DNA of 64,000 nucleotides from Campanula takesimana (GCA_026119855.1 JAOWBW010000482.1:496001-560000), one strand, 5' to 3'. Counted from the stretch's first letter, positions 24,350 to 36,006 are shown. Made by a program: numbers and translations. The notes: a model not told the origin generated them from the sequence alone.

Positions 24350-25129
24350 ATGAGATGGGAAGTACTTAAACACCCATCTCGCCCAACTAATGTTGGTCTT
24401 GCTTGTTCAAAGTCTACATGAATAAAATGATGTTCTTCCTATTTTTTGACTGTAATAAAAGGGGTTTTAGAATGTGGGGAAATAACTCCTTGACTAGCTT
24501 CAATGAAGTAAAGTAGTCTCCGGTGTCATGTCCCAAAATGTTTGGGTGATTGCACTTTGATTAAAGTAAAACAAAGAGAGAGGAGAAGAAGTAGAAAAGG
24601 GGAGAAAAGAGTAGTCTTTTACCTATACTTCAAATAACTTCAAAGACTCCTTCAAGAGGTTTTTAGGAAAATGTCTTGTAAGTATTTGTGTATAGTTTTT
24701 GCTTATGATTAAAATCTTCTCCTATTCAATGGTGAATTAGAGGTGTTTATATAGGTGAAGAATGTGAGTTTTTGGTGCCAAAACCAAGTCAACAACATCA
24801 GTTTCCCGGGTAAATCATGTTAAAAGGAGCAAGGGAGGGATTCTTGGACAGAAATCTGTAACTGACGCCCAGGTGCGCGCGCCTCCTGCCTTGGTGGCGG
24901 GATACGCGCGCCTCTGGCCCCAAAGGATGGAAGCGCGCGACTTGGAGATGGCAAAAATGACAGAATGGACTAGAAAGTCAGCACTGATATTCAGTTGGTC
25001 CCTAGACTTAACGAAGTCAGTCAGGAACTTAACGGAAGTAACAGAAACTAACGAGAAACACTTAAAATAGGGAGAAACACAAAATCAAATGTGCAACCGG
25101 GGTGAGAGGTCCAAGGTGGGGTGTCTACA
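24350..25129 (-). mobile_element. 3' LTR of element E, proximal part
   Basis: Resumes the TatB-type LTR after copia-2 and ends (minus-strand start) as TGTAGACACCCC. Together with 15901-16087 it makes about 960 bp, shorter than its relatives (1.26-1.33 kb), so it has internal deletions. It holds the GCGCGCGCCTCC-type GC patch at 24870-24945. Confidence 0.87.
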
Positions 25130-25330
25130 AAGCCCTCGGCGACGTGTATTGCAAAGCAAAACGCGTCGACAAAAGAACAAAACATCCGCCGAGGACATCA
25201 CCAAGAAAAAAAAGCAAAGACTCGATGAACACAACAATCTTAAAATTACAAGAGATAGGGGTGCGCTTCCTGTGTGAGCGACTTTTGCTGATAGAAGGGT
25301 TGCGGTGATAGAAATCGGCCCACCGTGGCC
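25130..25330 (-). other. polypurine tract and 3' end of element E
   Basis: The minus strand carries a GCCGAGGGCTT purine tract (about 25130-25143) against the LTR, preceded by a stretch also found in TatB-NA near 54700-54787. No gene. Confidence 0.7.
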
Positions 25331-25332
25331 AA

Positions 25333-26017
25333 TGTTTAGAGTCCGTATAGGGGACTAGCGAGATCCGAGAATCCATCTGCTGATTTAGAGTCCGTATAGG
25401 GGACTAGCGAGATTCGAGAATCCGTCTGCTGATTTAGAGTCCGTATAGGGACTAGCGAGATTCGAGAATCCGTCTACTGATTTAGAGTCCGTATAGGGGA
25501 CTAGCGAGATTCGAGAATCTGTTTGCTGATTTAGAGTCCGTATAGGGGACTAGCGAGATCCGAGAATCCGTTTGCTGATTTAGAGTCCGTATAGGGGACT
25601 AGCGAGATCGAGAATCCGTTTGCTGATTTAGAATCCGTATAGGGGACTAGAAAGATTCGAGAATCCGTCTGCTAGCGAGATTCGAGAATCCGTCTGCTGA
25701 TTTAGAGTCCGTATAGGGGACTAGCGAGATCCGAGAATCCGTCTGCCGATTTAGAGTCCGTATAGGGGACTAGCGAGATTCGAGAATCCGTCTGCTGATT
25801 TAGAGTTCGTATAGGGGACTAGCGAGATTCGAGAATCCGTCTGCTGGTTTAGAGTCCGTATAAGGGACTAGCGAGATTCGAGAATCCGTCTGCCGATTTA
25901 GAGTCTGTATAGGGGACTAGCGAGATTCAAGAATCCATCTACTGATTTAGAGTCCGTATAGGGGACTAGCGAGATTCGAGAATCTGTCTGCTGATTTAGA
26001 GTCCGTATAGGGGACTT
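25333..26017 (-). repeat. 50-bp tandem array in element E 3' UTR
   Basis: About 13-14 units near 50 bp, with TAGAGTCCGTATAGGGGACT and AGCGAGATTCGAGAATCCGT. Most units differ by one to three bases; one unit near 25660-25700 is truncated. It lies between the antisense ORF and the 3' LTR, the position of hypervariable 3'-UTR repeats in Tat elements. Confidence 0.9.
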
Positions 26018-26449
26018 GAAATGAATGTGGATTTGTTGGATAGACTTTTTGATAAGAGGTGGTGATTCCGGTGGTTCACCTCGGACCAAATTGTTGTTTT
26101 GAAGCTGTATGCTGCTTGGAGTTATAGTTAACTTTTGCGGGGTGCGGGCACAGTTGACTGCAGACCGAAAGAATGTTTTCCCTTTAGCGAGGAAAATGTC
26201 GAGATTGACCTTAACTTTTGTAAGAGAGACACACCCTACTTTAAGTCTAGTGGGAGTTTATATCTAATTTTGATTCTGACATGCCTTAGGGGCGGACCAA
26301 ATTAATGTGTGCCCATCTGTGTCTCCGAGGGCGGAGCTGTCGTGACTTTGACGAAGAATGTAGATCCTGCTGATTCTGGGAGTGCCCGGACTTTGTTCCT
26401 GCCTGATTTCTTCTTTTGATAAGGGCCGGCTGAGGCACTTCTGAAGTGG

Positions 26450-26675
26450 GAGGCGGGCGCCTCAGATAGTGGCTTCGGGACGCGCGCGCTTCCCAAGTGT
26501 GTGTCGGGAGGCGCGCGCTTCTGGGGAGCGAATTTCGGGCTTGACATTTGCTGGCCAAAAGATCCCCAACGGCTATAATATCAGCCTCTGTTCGAACACC
26601 TTCTTCCAACAGCTCTTTTCTGCCATTATTGAACATCTCTTCTTTGCTCAATTTAGCTTGTAATCCACTTTTGCC
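26450..26675 (+). promoter_or_regulatory. promoter-like region of the antisense ORF in E
   Basis: GC-rich GCGCGCGCTTCC/TGG motifs at 26480-26525 resemble those in the TatB LTR promoters. They are followed by a TATA-like GGCTATAATATC (26569-26580) and about 95 bp of leader, then GCCATGGCC, a good start context. This points to independent transcription opposite to the element's own genes. The layout is seen; transcription is inferred. Confidence 0.5.
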
Positions 26676-28060
26676 ATGGCCTCTAATTCTTTCACCCTTG
26701 ATACCAAGGTTATTGGTGAATATGAGAAGGATTTGTCCACTTTTGTGTACTCTTTCAAGACCCACCCCAAGAAGGCTTTTGTCAAAGACTTTGGATTCCG
26801 CATTCTTTTCACGTTACGGACATTGAAGCTGGACTGGATTTGTTGAAGGCCGCTCCAGCGTTTTGGGATTGTGATAGTCACACCTTTAATTTTTCGGCAA
26901 ATGAAATGGTGTCGACCGTTGATGACTTTGGTGCCATTCTTGGTATGCCGCTGGCGGGTCAATTGCCGTCCCCAAATATCATCGTGGAGTGATCGATTCT
27001 TGGTCTGACTTGTTGAACCTTCCCATCAGAGATGTGAGGAAGATGTTGCATGGTACCGTGGTAGATATAACTGAGTTGCCAATGTTCTTCAGTTTGCATT
27101 CGGAGGACATGGCGTTTCAGTCTTTCAAGAGGAGTGCCATGGCGGTTTGCCTTTTCAATAAAGTTCTTTTCGTTACACCCTTCGGGACAGCGGATGCACA
27201 GTTGGCTGAGATTATCTTGCAGGCCAAGGGAAACAATTCAGTATAATCCCTCTTATAGTAGGGGAGACCCTGCACGGCCTTGATGAGTTACATCGAACGG
27301 GCGAGATGTGTCGGGGAAGCCCCTTGCTTTTGACCATATGGCTCCGGGAACACTTCAGGATTTATTCTCCGGAGGGCGGTCTGTCTCTTTTTGCTGTTCA
27401 CAGGAGAAAACTGTTGATCCAGGATTTGGCTGAAGATGGTTAGAAGAAATTCTTTGCTTCCCGGTCGTCGACTGACATTGAGTGGTGCCCTCCCTCTTGG
27501 GGTCTTCGTCCTTTGTGGAATAGGTTCCGGGTTTTGAACATGTGGTCCTACCCGGCCTGAGAGATTCTTCATTTTACCAGCCGGAGCGAGTTCTGAGGCA
27601 GTTCGGTCGTCAGCAGATAATTCCCTTCCCTAGGAGTAGGGTGTTTCGCCCTGTCTTATATATGGGTCTGAACTTTTCAAAGGAGCTCCAATTGGCTTGG
27701 GGAGATGACCGTCATCGGTGGGCTTCCGCCCCCATTCATCGGGGTAGTATCTTTCTTCCCGAGAGTTATTTGGACTATCTGTTTGGCACTCTTTACCGCG
27801 GCATTACTTAGGTTGACGTGCTTCGCTCTGAGTTGTTAGGAAAGGACTTTGAGCCTAGCAGTGCTTTGAGGTATAAGGAAGCTTTTGCTGATTCGCACAA
27901 TATTTTGGCAGACCCTTTCGGTACTCCTTTGGATAGCTTCTATGCTCGGAGGCGCTTTGCTGCGCAGAAGGTTTCGGTCCGCCTCAGTGTTCCTAGGCCT
28001 CCAAGAAGAATAGGATTGAGAGCCATTCGGGTGGCCCTTCAAAGGCTAAGAGAAAATTAG
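26676..28060 (+). pseudogene. antisense ORF of element E (plant-mobile-domain-like), broken
   Basis: It starts at ATG 26676 on the plus strand, opposite to E's pol. The first frame is only 56 residues (to 26846). Then frame changes lead to a segment with AFWDCDSHTFNF (about 26850-26985), a segment at 26989-27246, a part at 27250-27540 in shifting frames, 27542-27811 with PERVLRQFGRQQIIPF, and 27818-28060. FWD..TF.F followed by ERVLRQFG is typical of plant mobile domain / DUF7745-type proteins, which are known as antisense ORFs between integrase and 3' LTR in Tat retrotransposons. At least four breaks make it non-functional. Its cellular role in such elements is unknown to me. The gene identity rests on motif recognition only. 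Confidence 0.68.
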
Positions 28061-28450
28061 ATTTTTCCTAGTACCCCAAGATTGCAATTAATAGACCACT
28101 TGTTTAGGATTTAATTTTTTTTATGTCTTTTATTGCTCAACATATCCGTTGTAATGGTTGAAATAGTTCAAGAGATGAATAAAAATTGCATTTTGTTATG
28201 ACATGATTGGGTAAAAATTATTGTTTTAGACTGCACCCAAAGGTTGCCTACGTTCCTCTTGTAGAGAGGCTCAGGTCTCCGTAGTTCAAACAAATGAAGA
28301 CCATTTTTTTTGTGTGCACCCTTTTTTTTGCCTCGACCGCCCTTTCGGGTTTTCAATCTAGTGGGCTTCTTTTTTGCACGTGCTCTAATTTTTGCCTAGG
28401 CCGCCCTTACGGGTTTTCAACCTAGCGAGCGTTTTTTTTTTTTTTTAATG
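28061..28450 (-). other. E spacer with conserved hairpin motifs
   Basis: No gene. On the minus strand it carries two copies of GCTAG(A/G)TTGAAAACCCG...GGGCGG(C/T)C(T/G)AGGC (28330-28366 and 28394-28428) and the CTACGGAGACCTGAGCCTC ... GGAACGTAGGCAACC motif at 28248-28284. These also occur, in the same order class, in TatB-NA. Confidence 0.6.
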
Positions 28451-29165
28451 GTCTTTATTTGTTAAACGTAGAACTTCTTGAGCTTGTCGAGGTTGACCTC
28501 CATTGCAATTGATCACCATCCAAGTCTACGAGTCAGACTACACCGCCGCTTAGTATCTTCTTGACCACGTAAGGACCGATCCATCGAGGCCCCACTTCCC
28601 AAGGGGATTCATGGCATTGGGAGGATGTTGTCTTAGGAATAGATCTCCCACTTTGATATTTCGAGGCTTCACCTTCTTGTTGAAAGCCCTTGCCATTCTT
28701 TGTTGATAAGCCCTATGCGTTCAAACGCTCTTAACCTCTTTTTGTCGAGTAGGGAAAGTTTGCTCATATCAACTTTGCATCCAGTCAACCTCGTTGACTT
28801 GGTTCTCGAGTAAGACCCTAGAGAAGAACCTCGAGTTCAACCGGGAGTACGGATTTAGAACCATAAACCAATGAGTACGGAGTTTCTCCCGTTACTGACC
28901 ATATTAATGTGCGGTAGACCCACAATGCTAGTGGTAATTTCTCGAGCCAATCCCTTCCTGTTGAAGCCATTTTTCGTATGATGACTTCGATTGTCTTATT
29001 TGCTGCTTCGACCGCTCCGTTAGCTTGGGGGCGTACGGGGATGACTTGTGCTTGGTAATTTTGTAATCAACCAAAGTGCATCCATCTCTTTCTTGAAGTG
29101 AGAGCCATTATCGGATGATCTCATGAGGAATACCATACCGGCACATGATGTTGTTCTTTACGAAT
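28451..29165 (-). pseudogene. element E integrase (pol), broken
   Basis: Minus-strand integrase pieces. Near 29050-28960 the PQANGAVEAANK-type motif with the third catalytic Glu is readable across frame changes. Upstream, about 29150-29100, the segment CRYGIPHEII leads to the second Asp (a DNGSHF-type motif), disrupted by a one-base loss. The C-terminal part around 28720-28530 has QRMARAFNKKVKPR and VGDLFLRQ, then stops. No frame stays open beyond about 60 codons. It follows RNase H in reading order, as in Tat elements, and it ends about 390 bp before the antisense ORF. Confidence 0.8.
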
Positions 29166-30772
29166 TCAGCCACTTTCTTGGCATTGAGAACTCGGTAAGC
29201 TTGCTGCTTCGAGCCCCGCTATGCATGCCTCATATTCGGCAATATTGTTGGTAGCTTCGAATTCAAGACGGGTGGCAATTGGAGTGTAGATGTCCTTTGG
29301 ATTGACAAGCAACATTCCTATCCCATAACCATGTTTATTGGCAGCGCCATCAAAAAAGAGTTGCCACTTATTTTCCTTGGTTGTAGTGCAAACCAAGTGC
29401 TCGTCGGGAAACTGTAAGTCCTCCCCCTTCGCTTCATCACACGAAAGAACACTTTCCCCCTGATGGATTTGAGTGTGACGTAAGTGATGTCATAGCCGGC
29501 AAGCATGAAGTACCATTTGACTATCCTTGTCGACATGAAAGGCTTCTCGAAGATGTAGCGGAGCGGGTCCACTTTTTCTACTAGCTTGATCGGAAAGGCT
29601 TCCATGTAATGTTTGAGCTTTTGAGTGACCCAAACCAGTGTTGCGCATGACTTCTCTAAGACAAACTAGTTCTTTTCACCTCCTTGAAATCGGTGACTGA
29701 CAAAATAAATGGCATTCTTCTTTGTGGAGTCTCGTTTCTCTTGTGCTAGCATAGCCCCAAGGGCTTCATCGTTCACCGTGAGGTAAAGCAAGATAGGCTT
29801 CTCCTTGTGAGGTGGAACCAAGACTGGGGCATGTCAAGTAATGCTTCACTTGGTCGAAATCTTCTTGGCAAGCATTGGTCCATTCTAGAGCCACATTCTT
29901 CCTGAGTAGCTTGAAGATTGGCTCACACATGGAAGTAAGCTGGTGCACAAACCGACTGATGTACTGAAGTCTGCCCATGAAACATTTGATTTCTTTCTGT
30001 GTCTTGGGAGGAGGCATGTCAATGATTTCCTTGATTTTGAGGGATCTGCTTCAATACCCCTTTCTGTGACCATGTAGCCAAGAACTTTGCCTCGGATGAC
30101 CCCGAACGTGCACTTTGCGGGATTGAGCCTCATCTTGTGTTGACGGAGCCTTTCAAAGAATTTGCAGAGATCGATCAAATGTTGACCGTTGGTCCCCCTC
30201 GAGTGGATGATCATGTCATCCACGTAGACCTTGATCTCTTTGTGAATCATGTCATGGAACAAGTCTGTAACATCCCTTTGATAAGTAGCCCCAACGTTCC
30301 TTAACCCAAACGGCATAACTGTGTAGCAAAATGTGCCCCATGCTGTTGTGAAAGCAGTCTTGTGTTGATCCTCCTCGGCCATGAGAATCTGTTTGTACCC
30401 AGCAAAACCATCCACGAATGAACGGACCTCTTAGGCAGCAGTGGATTCGACTAGCATATCGATGTTGGGTAGTGGAAAGTCATCCTTTGGAGAAGCTTTG
30501 TTCAAATCCTGGAAGTCCACACAAACACGAACCTTGCCATTAGCCTTTCGGACTATGACCACATTGGCTAGCCATGTTGGATACTCAATCACCTTGATGA
30601 AGCCTACACTAAGAAGCTTTTCTATCTCTTCTTTGACTTGTAAAGACCATTCTGGCTTGATCTTTCTGAGTTTCTGCTTTGTCGGCTTAGCATCCTCTCT
30701 GATCGGAATTCTGTGCTCAGCGACCTTTCTATCTAAACCCGGCATGTCTTTTGTATGACCATGAAAATACAT
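29166..30772 (-). pseudogene. element E reverse transcriptase and RNase H (pol)
   Basis: In minus reading order: 30772-30431 with the RT start (KVRVCVDFQDLNKASPKDDFPLP, the F/V-DFQDLN box); 30415-29885 with GYKQILMAEEDQHKTAF, the MPFGLRNVGATYQ box and catalytic YVDDMIIHS; 30017-29766 with KCFMGRLQYISRFV (connection/thumb); 29605-29318 with the first RNase H part; and 29396-29166 with WQLFFDGAANKHGYGIG, a plant-type second RNase H domain (archaeal-like aRH), which is a hallmark of Tat. Frameshifts separate the pieces, and an in-frame stop follows the RT start box region near 30430. The order RT, RH, aRH, IN is typical of Tat. Protein quality is moderate, so the element is not very old. Confidence 0.9.
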
Positions 30773-31784
30773 CCACGAACTCTCTGAGCAGTGCAGTCAA
30801 TCTGTCTTCTCTCTTCCCCCTTGAAGAAGCTTCTGATCTTGGTTCTTTCGTCTCTTCGTCGGTACCCAGATTAACAACATGCAATTCTTCGTCAGCCCCT
30901 GGACCATTTTCACCACGACTACGGACCTGTTGAGCAAGTTCATTTTAGTATGTTTTGTTTCCATGGTCTATTTCATCATTATTTGAATCGTTATTAACTA
31001 GTTCATTAGATTCGTTATTAGTTAATTCATCATTCATGATGTTTGCAATCTCAAGGTACTTCGAAAAGATCAAATTTTTCATTAACAAAGAAAGGGAACA
31101 CACGCTCAGCTATGGCCTCCATATCCTCTTGGGTGAGGGTATCGAAAACACTCTCGACTCGAAAGTGAATGTGAACACGTCTTCCTTTGTGACCTTGCGC
31201 GGAATGCAACCCATCTTCTTGACCAAGAATTCTTCGGATACCACGGGTCCCTTTGTAGAATACCAGTTGTTGATTGGCTCGGAGCTTGGCTGGATCTCAC
31301 TGATAGTCTCCTTTCTCGTGTCGGTGTCGTAGATGGCATTGACTTGGCACTCCATGATGGTAAGTTCTTCGAACATGGAGGCTAAATCCGTCAATTCCTC
31401 CCCCACAGTAATCTCTGTCTCGGACTCTATGGTTACTTTCTTCCCCACCATTCTCGGGTGACATGGGAGTTGGTTCCCTTTCGGATTTATGAATTTCGCA
31501 GTCGGCGAATATTTTGAGACCGGGCTTTCTGATGCCCTTGCTTTTAACCCATGGCTCGGGAAAGATTACGTATGGAACCTCTTCCCTTGACGGACAAATA
31601 GCCATTCAGTGTCTTGCGGTAAGGCCTAAATTAGGAATCTCATAATGACGGCCTTCTCTCCGAGCTCGGGCCTTTTCAATCTTGACGTCTTGCTCATACT
31701 TTAAGTCGTCTTTGGAAGGCTCATATCCTAAACCGAACTTGTTCTTAACAAAAGGAACCTCAATAGGTTGCATTCTTCCTTGTT
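30773..31784 (-). pseudogene. element E pre-RT region (protease to RT linker)
   Basis: Minus-strand segment before RT. The readable piece 31953-31606 (partly in the gap) contains KNKFGLGYEPSKDD, a GLGY motif like that of Tat pre-RT regions. 31605-31110 includes VGEELTDLASMFEELTIMEC and acidic linker sequence. The frame changes twice. The protease active site is not visible here and may lie in the gap. The sequence stops at the N run (31785). Confidence 0.72.
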
Positions 31785-31884
31785 NNNNNNNNNNNNNNNN
31801 NNNNNNNNNNNNNNNNNNNNNNNNNNNNNNNNNNNNNNNNNNNNNNNNNNNNNNNNNNNNNNNNNNNNNNNNNNNNNNNNNNNN
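31785..31884. other. assembly gap (100 N)
   Basis: Exactly 100 N, the conventional gap of unknown size. Left of it is minus-strand element E; right of it is the end of an unrelated plus-strand element, so the true order across the gap is not guaranteed. Confidence 0.99.
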
Positions 31885-32796
31885 CCCGAATTGGATCAAG
31901 GGTATGTGAAGAAAGTTGAGTATCAATACTTGGGCATAATTAAGGAGTATCATGATTTGGTATTGGGTCCAGTCTGGAACGTTGCTAGCTAATTGGCTTA
32001 TTATGATGTATTACTATTGGGCTTAAGTATCATTAGGTTAATAATGTATGGTGAAAGATTAACTTGGCTTAGCTATTGAGATTTGAGATTTGGTGTTTTT
32101 CCCTTGGGTATATGAGCACTGATTATTAACTAAAAGGGAGTTAGAGGAAATCCCTTGAAGATAAAATTTAGATCATTTTCCGGACTATTGAATATTCGTA
32201 ATTATTTTAGGCTTTCAAGGATTGGAGTTTATGACGATGGTATTATGACGTAGATTTAAGTGGACATTTTGTATTAAAAATTTTGGGGGTTTAATTACAC
32301 CACTAGTTTAAAGGTGCTACCTAGAGCGAGAGCCCTATAATGGGAAATCCTTAGAGATATAGCCTTTGGTGAATATTATGGGGATGGAAAATTTCTTTAG
32401 CCTTTTATATTTTAAAAGCTAATTAAGCTCGAGATGGTAATGTTTTGAATTTCAGGGGGAATAATACTAAGTAAGCGATTTACAAATAGAAGTACCTTTG
32501 CGGTGTAGTTAAGGTTATGAATAAGGCGAGCTTGAGATATCTCGAGAATCATGTGTGGGAATAATTTGGATTCTTCGATCTTGAGTACGGATTTTGATTA
32601 GTAATAAGATAATGATGGAATGATTCGGTTCAAGAGGTAGTGTTATCGTAAACATCATTTAAAGTTACCTTGTAGTGAGTTAGATTGGACAATTGAAGAA
32701 TTTGAGAAATGACAGAACTATCGTATCCGTAGCTAATTGGTCTTTCGGGTAAGTCTCGTTAAAATTCGGGTCGAATTTTCTTTAAGGGGGAGTGAA
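31885..32796 (+). pseudogene. 3' end of a Tekay/chromovirus-like gypsy element
   Basis: About 900 bp without a long open frame. The last 100 bp end in TTTCTTTAAGGGGGAGTGAA, a polypurine tract directly before the LTR start TGTCACG, as in Del/Tekay chromoviruses. A segment near 32640-32740 weakly resembles the end of a degraded integrase/chromodomain region (TIEEFEK). The rest shows no recognisable protein. The gene content is uncertain; the LTR context is firm. Confidence 0.6.
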
Positions 32797-35700
32797 TGTC
32801 ACGACCCGAAAACTAGGCTCTATTTTATTAGTAATAAATAATTATTATTTATTTATTTGCTTTATTTATTTATTTAAATTATTATTTAATTAATAAATTT
32901 ATGTGTGCATTTTATGTTTCATAATAATTTATGCTTAGCATTTTATTTGGGTCATTTGTGCTAGTATAGTATTTAGTTGGTCTTAGTTGTTAGTAGGAAA
33001 GTATTAGAGTTGGGTAGTTAGTGGAAAGGGGGGCCTAAGTGTAAGTTTTTCATATAATTCCCCCTACTCCCTCTCTTCTCCCTCACCTTCCCCTCACCAA
33101 TTCCCATTCCCAGCAAGTCTCTCTCTCTCTCATGTTGTGGTAGCTTTTCCTTCTCTTCCTTCTCTCTCTTCATTTTCTTACATCTTCTCCTCTCATTATT
33201 TCTCATTTCTTAAAACATGAAACTTGTTTAGATCGTCGTTAGGATCGTAGAGGCTAAAAATATTTCGAGTTCCCGGCAACTTTGAGAAATTCAAGTAAGT
33301 TACTTTTCCCCCATTTATGTTAAAAATGCTCATCTTTTAACACTATTGATGTTCTTGTTGATATCTATGTCATTTTGGTTGAGTTTAGAAATTATTTGGA
33401 ATTTATTTGGATTTTTGGTTAAAAGTTGTGATAATATAATGTTTAGATTAAATCTTTATTTGTGTGGTTAAATGTTGTTTTCTAGGTCTCCTAGAAGTTC
33501 ATATGTTGTTTTAGTACATTGTTAAGAGTATGGAAGTGTTGATTTTGGGTGTTTATGAAACTAGCAAGATTTTGAGTTTGATTTTGGTAAGAATGTGTTA
33601 AAACCTAGCTGATTTCTGCGCCCAGCCGACGACCAGGCGCACCCGCCCGTCCCTTGCCAAGCGCCCCAGCCCACTTCCCCCTTTTCTGACCCTTAGCTTC
33701 TGTTATAAAATGGCGCCCGCCCCGCCCCTATTCAGGCGCGCCACGCCCGCCTGTTTTCCTGGAAATCACATTGTGTTTGTTTAAAACCTAGGTTGTATTT
33801 TAGTTTGGGTTTTAGAGACGCATGAATTGAGTTTTCTTGTCTTTAAAAATGTTTAGGATAGAAAGTGTATATAGGTACCCTAAGATTTAGAAACGAAAGG
33901 AGTGAAATTCGGAGCTAAACAGGGATTTTTTCTCTTTGTCCGGCCGAACACTTTTTATAAATTGTCCGTTTTAACGTTCAATCTTCCGGAGGCCATAACT
34001 TCTTCGTCCGGACTCCGTTTTGGACGTTAAACTATCATTGAAAGATCTTTTCGATACTATGCAATGGTTCTATTGGACGCATGGTTCCAGACCAGAATGA
34101 TTGTCTTATTGTTGAGGTTTAAGGTCAAGGTGTAGTCTCGGTCTAGGTTCCATAGTACTATTCTAGTTGACTTAGTTGGACACCGTGGAACACTTTAGTA
34201 ATTAAAATTGTTTCCTTGTGAACAATGGTGTTATGTAATTTGATCAAGTATTGTTTGGGAATGTTTGTGCATCTTATGATGTGTTCGTGATTGTTCCAAT
34301 CGAATTGATTTTTGAGTAAGACTTGGTCTAAGTTTTAGGTGATGTCCTATAGTACCTAGAGGGTTGTTATTGAACACTAAAGTGTAGGGTTTAGGTCCGG
34401 TCGTGTGATCATGTTCTAATAAGTGTAACCTTTTGGATTCGTTTGGGGTGTTTAGGATTGGTTCGTTAAGGACGGAGGTAAAGCGTGAATTGGCAATTGC
34501 GTACTTAACGGTTTGGTTAACCTTAAGGTGTATTCATTCTGATTTCCTACTTTGGAATTCCAGGTCTGATGAGATGGTTGAGTTCATAGTCCTAGGTACA
34601 TCTTTATGAGTAAACGTTTAGGATAATTTTGAGTTATAGTCGTTGTACTATTTGTGAGCGACCCGTTTGGGTTGTGTTCCTATGAATAACTTGTGGGTAT
34701 CATCTTTGGAATGTATCTAGTATGGTTCCTCTTTATGGAATTATCGTTTCTTAATAGTCTTTGTTGTTGTGAGCTCCTATGAGCAATTCCGTTTATCGTT
34801 GTTGTGCTCTTTATGAGAAATCCGTTTATCGTTGTTGTGCTCTTTATGAGAAATTCCGTTTATCGTTGTTGTGCTCTTCATGAGAAACTCTTGTTATTGT
34901 TGTTGTTAACTCTTCATGAGTAACCGTTGCATCTTTATGGTGATTATTTGGCATGGTTCCCTACTTTGGAACCCTAAACTGTTTAATTAAGCTAGTATTT
35001 ATTACTTAGCATTTATTTGGAAGCCCAGCTGGCATATTTGATGCATCGGGCGATGGGAGAGATTATAATGGCAAAGCCAAGTCCATTATAATGTTGACCA
35101 TTGTTTTGCCCCCTTCTTTACCCCTTTTCCAGATTGGCCTTGGAAAGGATGAGTTAGCTTCCTTTGTGAATGTATCTAGCTATCGGGCATGACTTTGTGT
35201 CATGGTCCTTGTCCTTTGTGACACTTTTATGGTTATTGGTTCCGGTACCGGGTTTTTCTCTTCGAGCTTTCATGCTGCTATGAAGATGTTGATTGTTGAT
35301 TATTGAAGCTGCGCAGCGACCTTTATTTGGTTCTTCAGTTGGGTGAAACCTTGGCTATGTATCCACTTATGAGTGTTTATTTCAGCTTTATGTGTTGCAT
35401 GATGAGCTGGTCGTTATTTCCAACCGGTATGGGACGGTTGGCGATAGGGAGCCTCTCATTTGTTGTTATATGTTTATTTATATGATTGACTATTGGATGT
35501 TACTGTTCGACAGCATGTCACTTATTATTCCGCTGCTATCTATCTTATGTTAATTGCTATCGGTCATTGCATATTAGCATGTCATGTAGTTGCATTAGTA
35601 ACTTACTGAGATTTATTCTCACCCCATTTCTTGTTTCAAATTGTTTTTCCTTAACCCCCCCCCAGGAAAGCAAGTGGTAGCGTTGTGAGGTCCGTTGTAG

Positions 35701-36006
35701 CGGGAATCTTCTGAGCAGGTTGATCGTGTTTGGGATAGTTGCTCTTCGGAGCCTTTATGTATTTTATTGTGGGTTCGTAGTCGTTCAGTGTTTGTATATA
35801 CGGTTGTACTTTGGGTATTTTTGTTAATAAGTTGTTCTTGCTTCCGCATTTGTTTCTAGTCTCTGAGTTATAATCTCGTTGAGGTGTTGTTTGATGGTAT
35901 TGGTTTATAGTTGAATTCACGCCCCCGGTTTGGTATATTACATTTTGGAGATGTACATTTTGTAAAGTTTTTATTTATGGATTTTTGAGATTTCCGGGGC
36001 GTGACA
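32797..36006 (+). mobile_element. 3' LTR of Tekay-like element
   Basis: 3210 bp from TGTCACGACCCG to CGGGGCGTGACA; the ends are inverted. A GC-rich patch at 33605-33765 is followed by a TATA-like GTATATAGG near 33866. Three short direct repeats around GCTCTTTATGAGAAA...CGTTTATCGTTGTTGT lie at 34765-34930. There is a C-run at 35655. After 36006 the sequence is TatA-2 array, so this element inserted there; the expected target duplication is AGACC (36007-36011). No gene inside. Confidence 0.77.

Noticed and set aside
26286..26765. 159-codon minus-strand frame in E
   Set aside because: Overlaps the antisense-ORF promoter and start; rich in Arg/Pro from GC motifs, no known domain; the plus-strand reading has recognisable motifs.
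31606..31992. Frames running through the N block
   Set aside because: The N run is an assembly gap; residues across it are meaningless.
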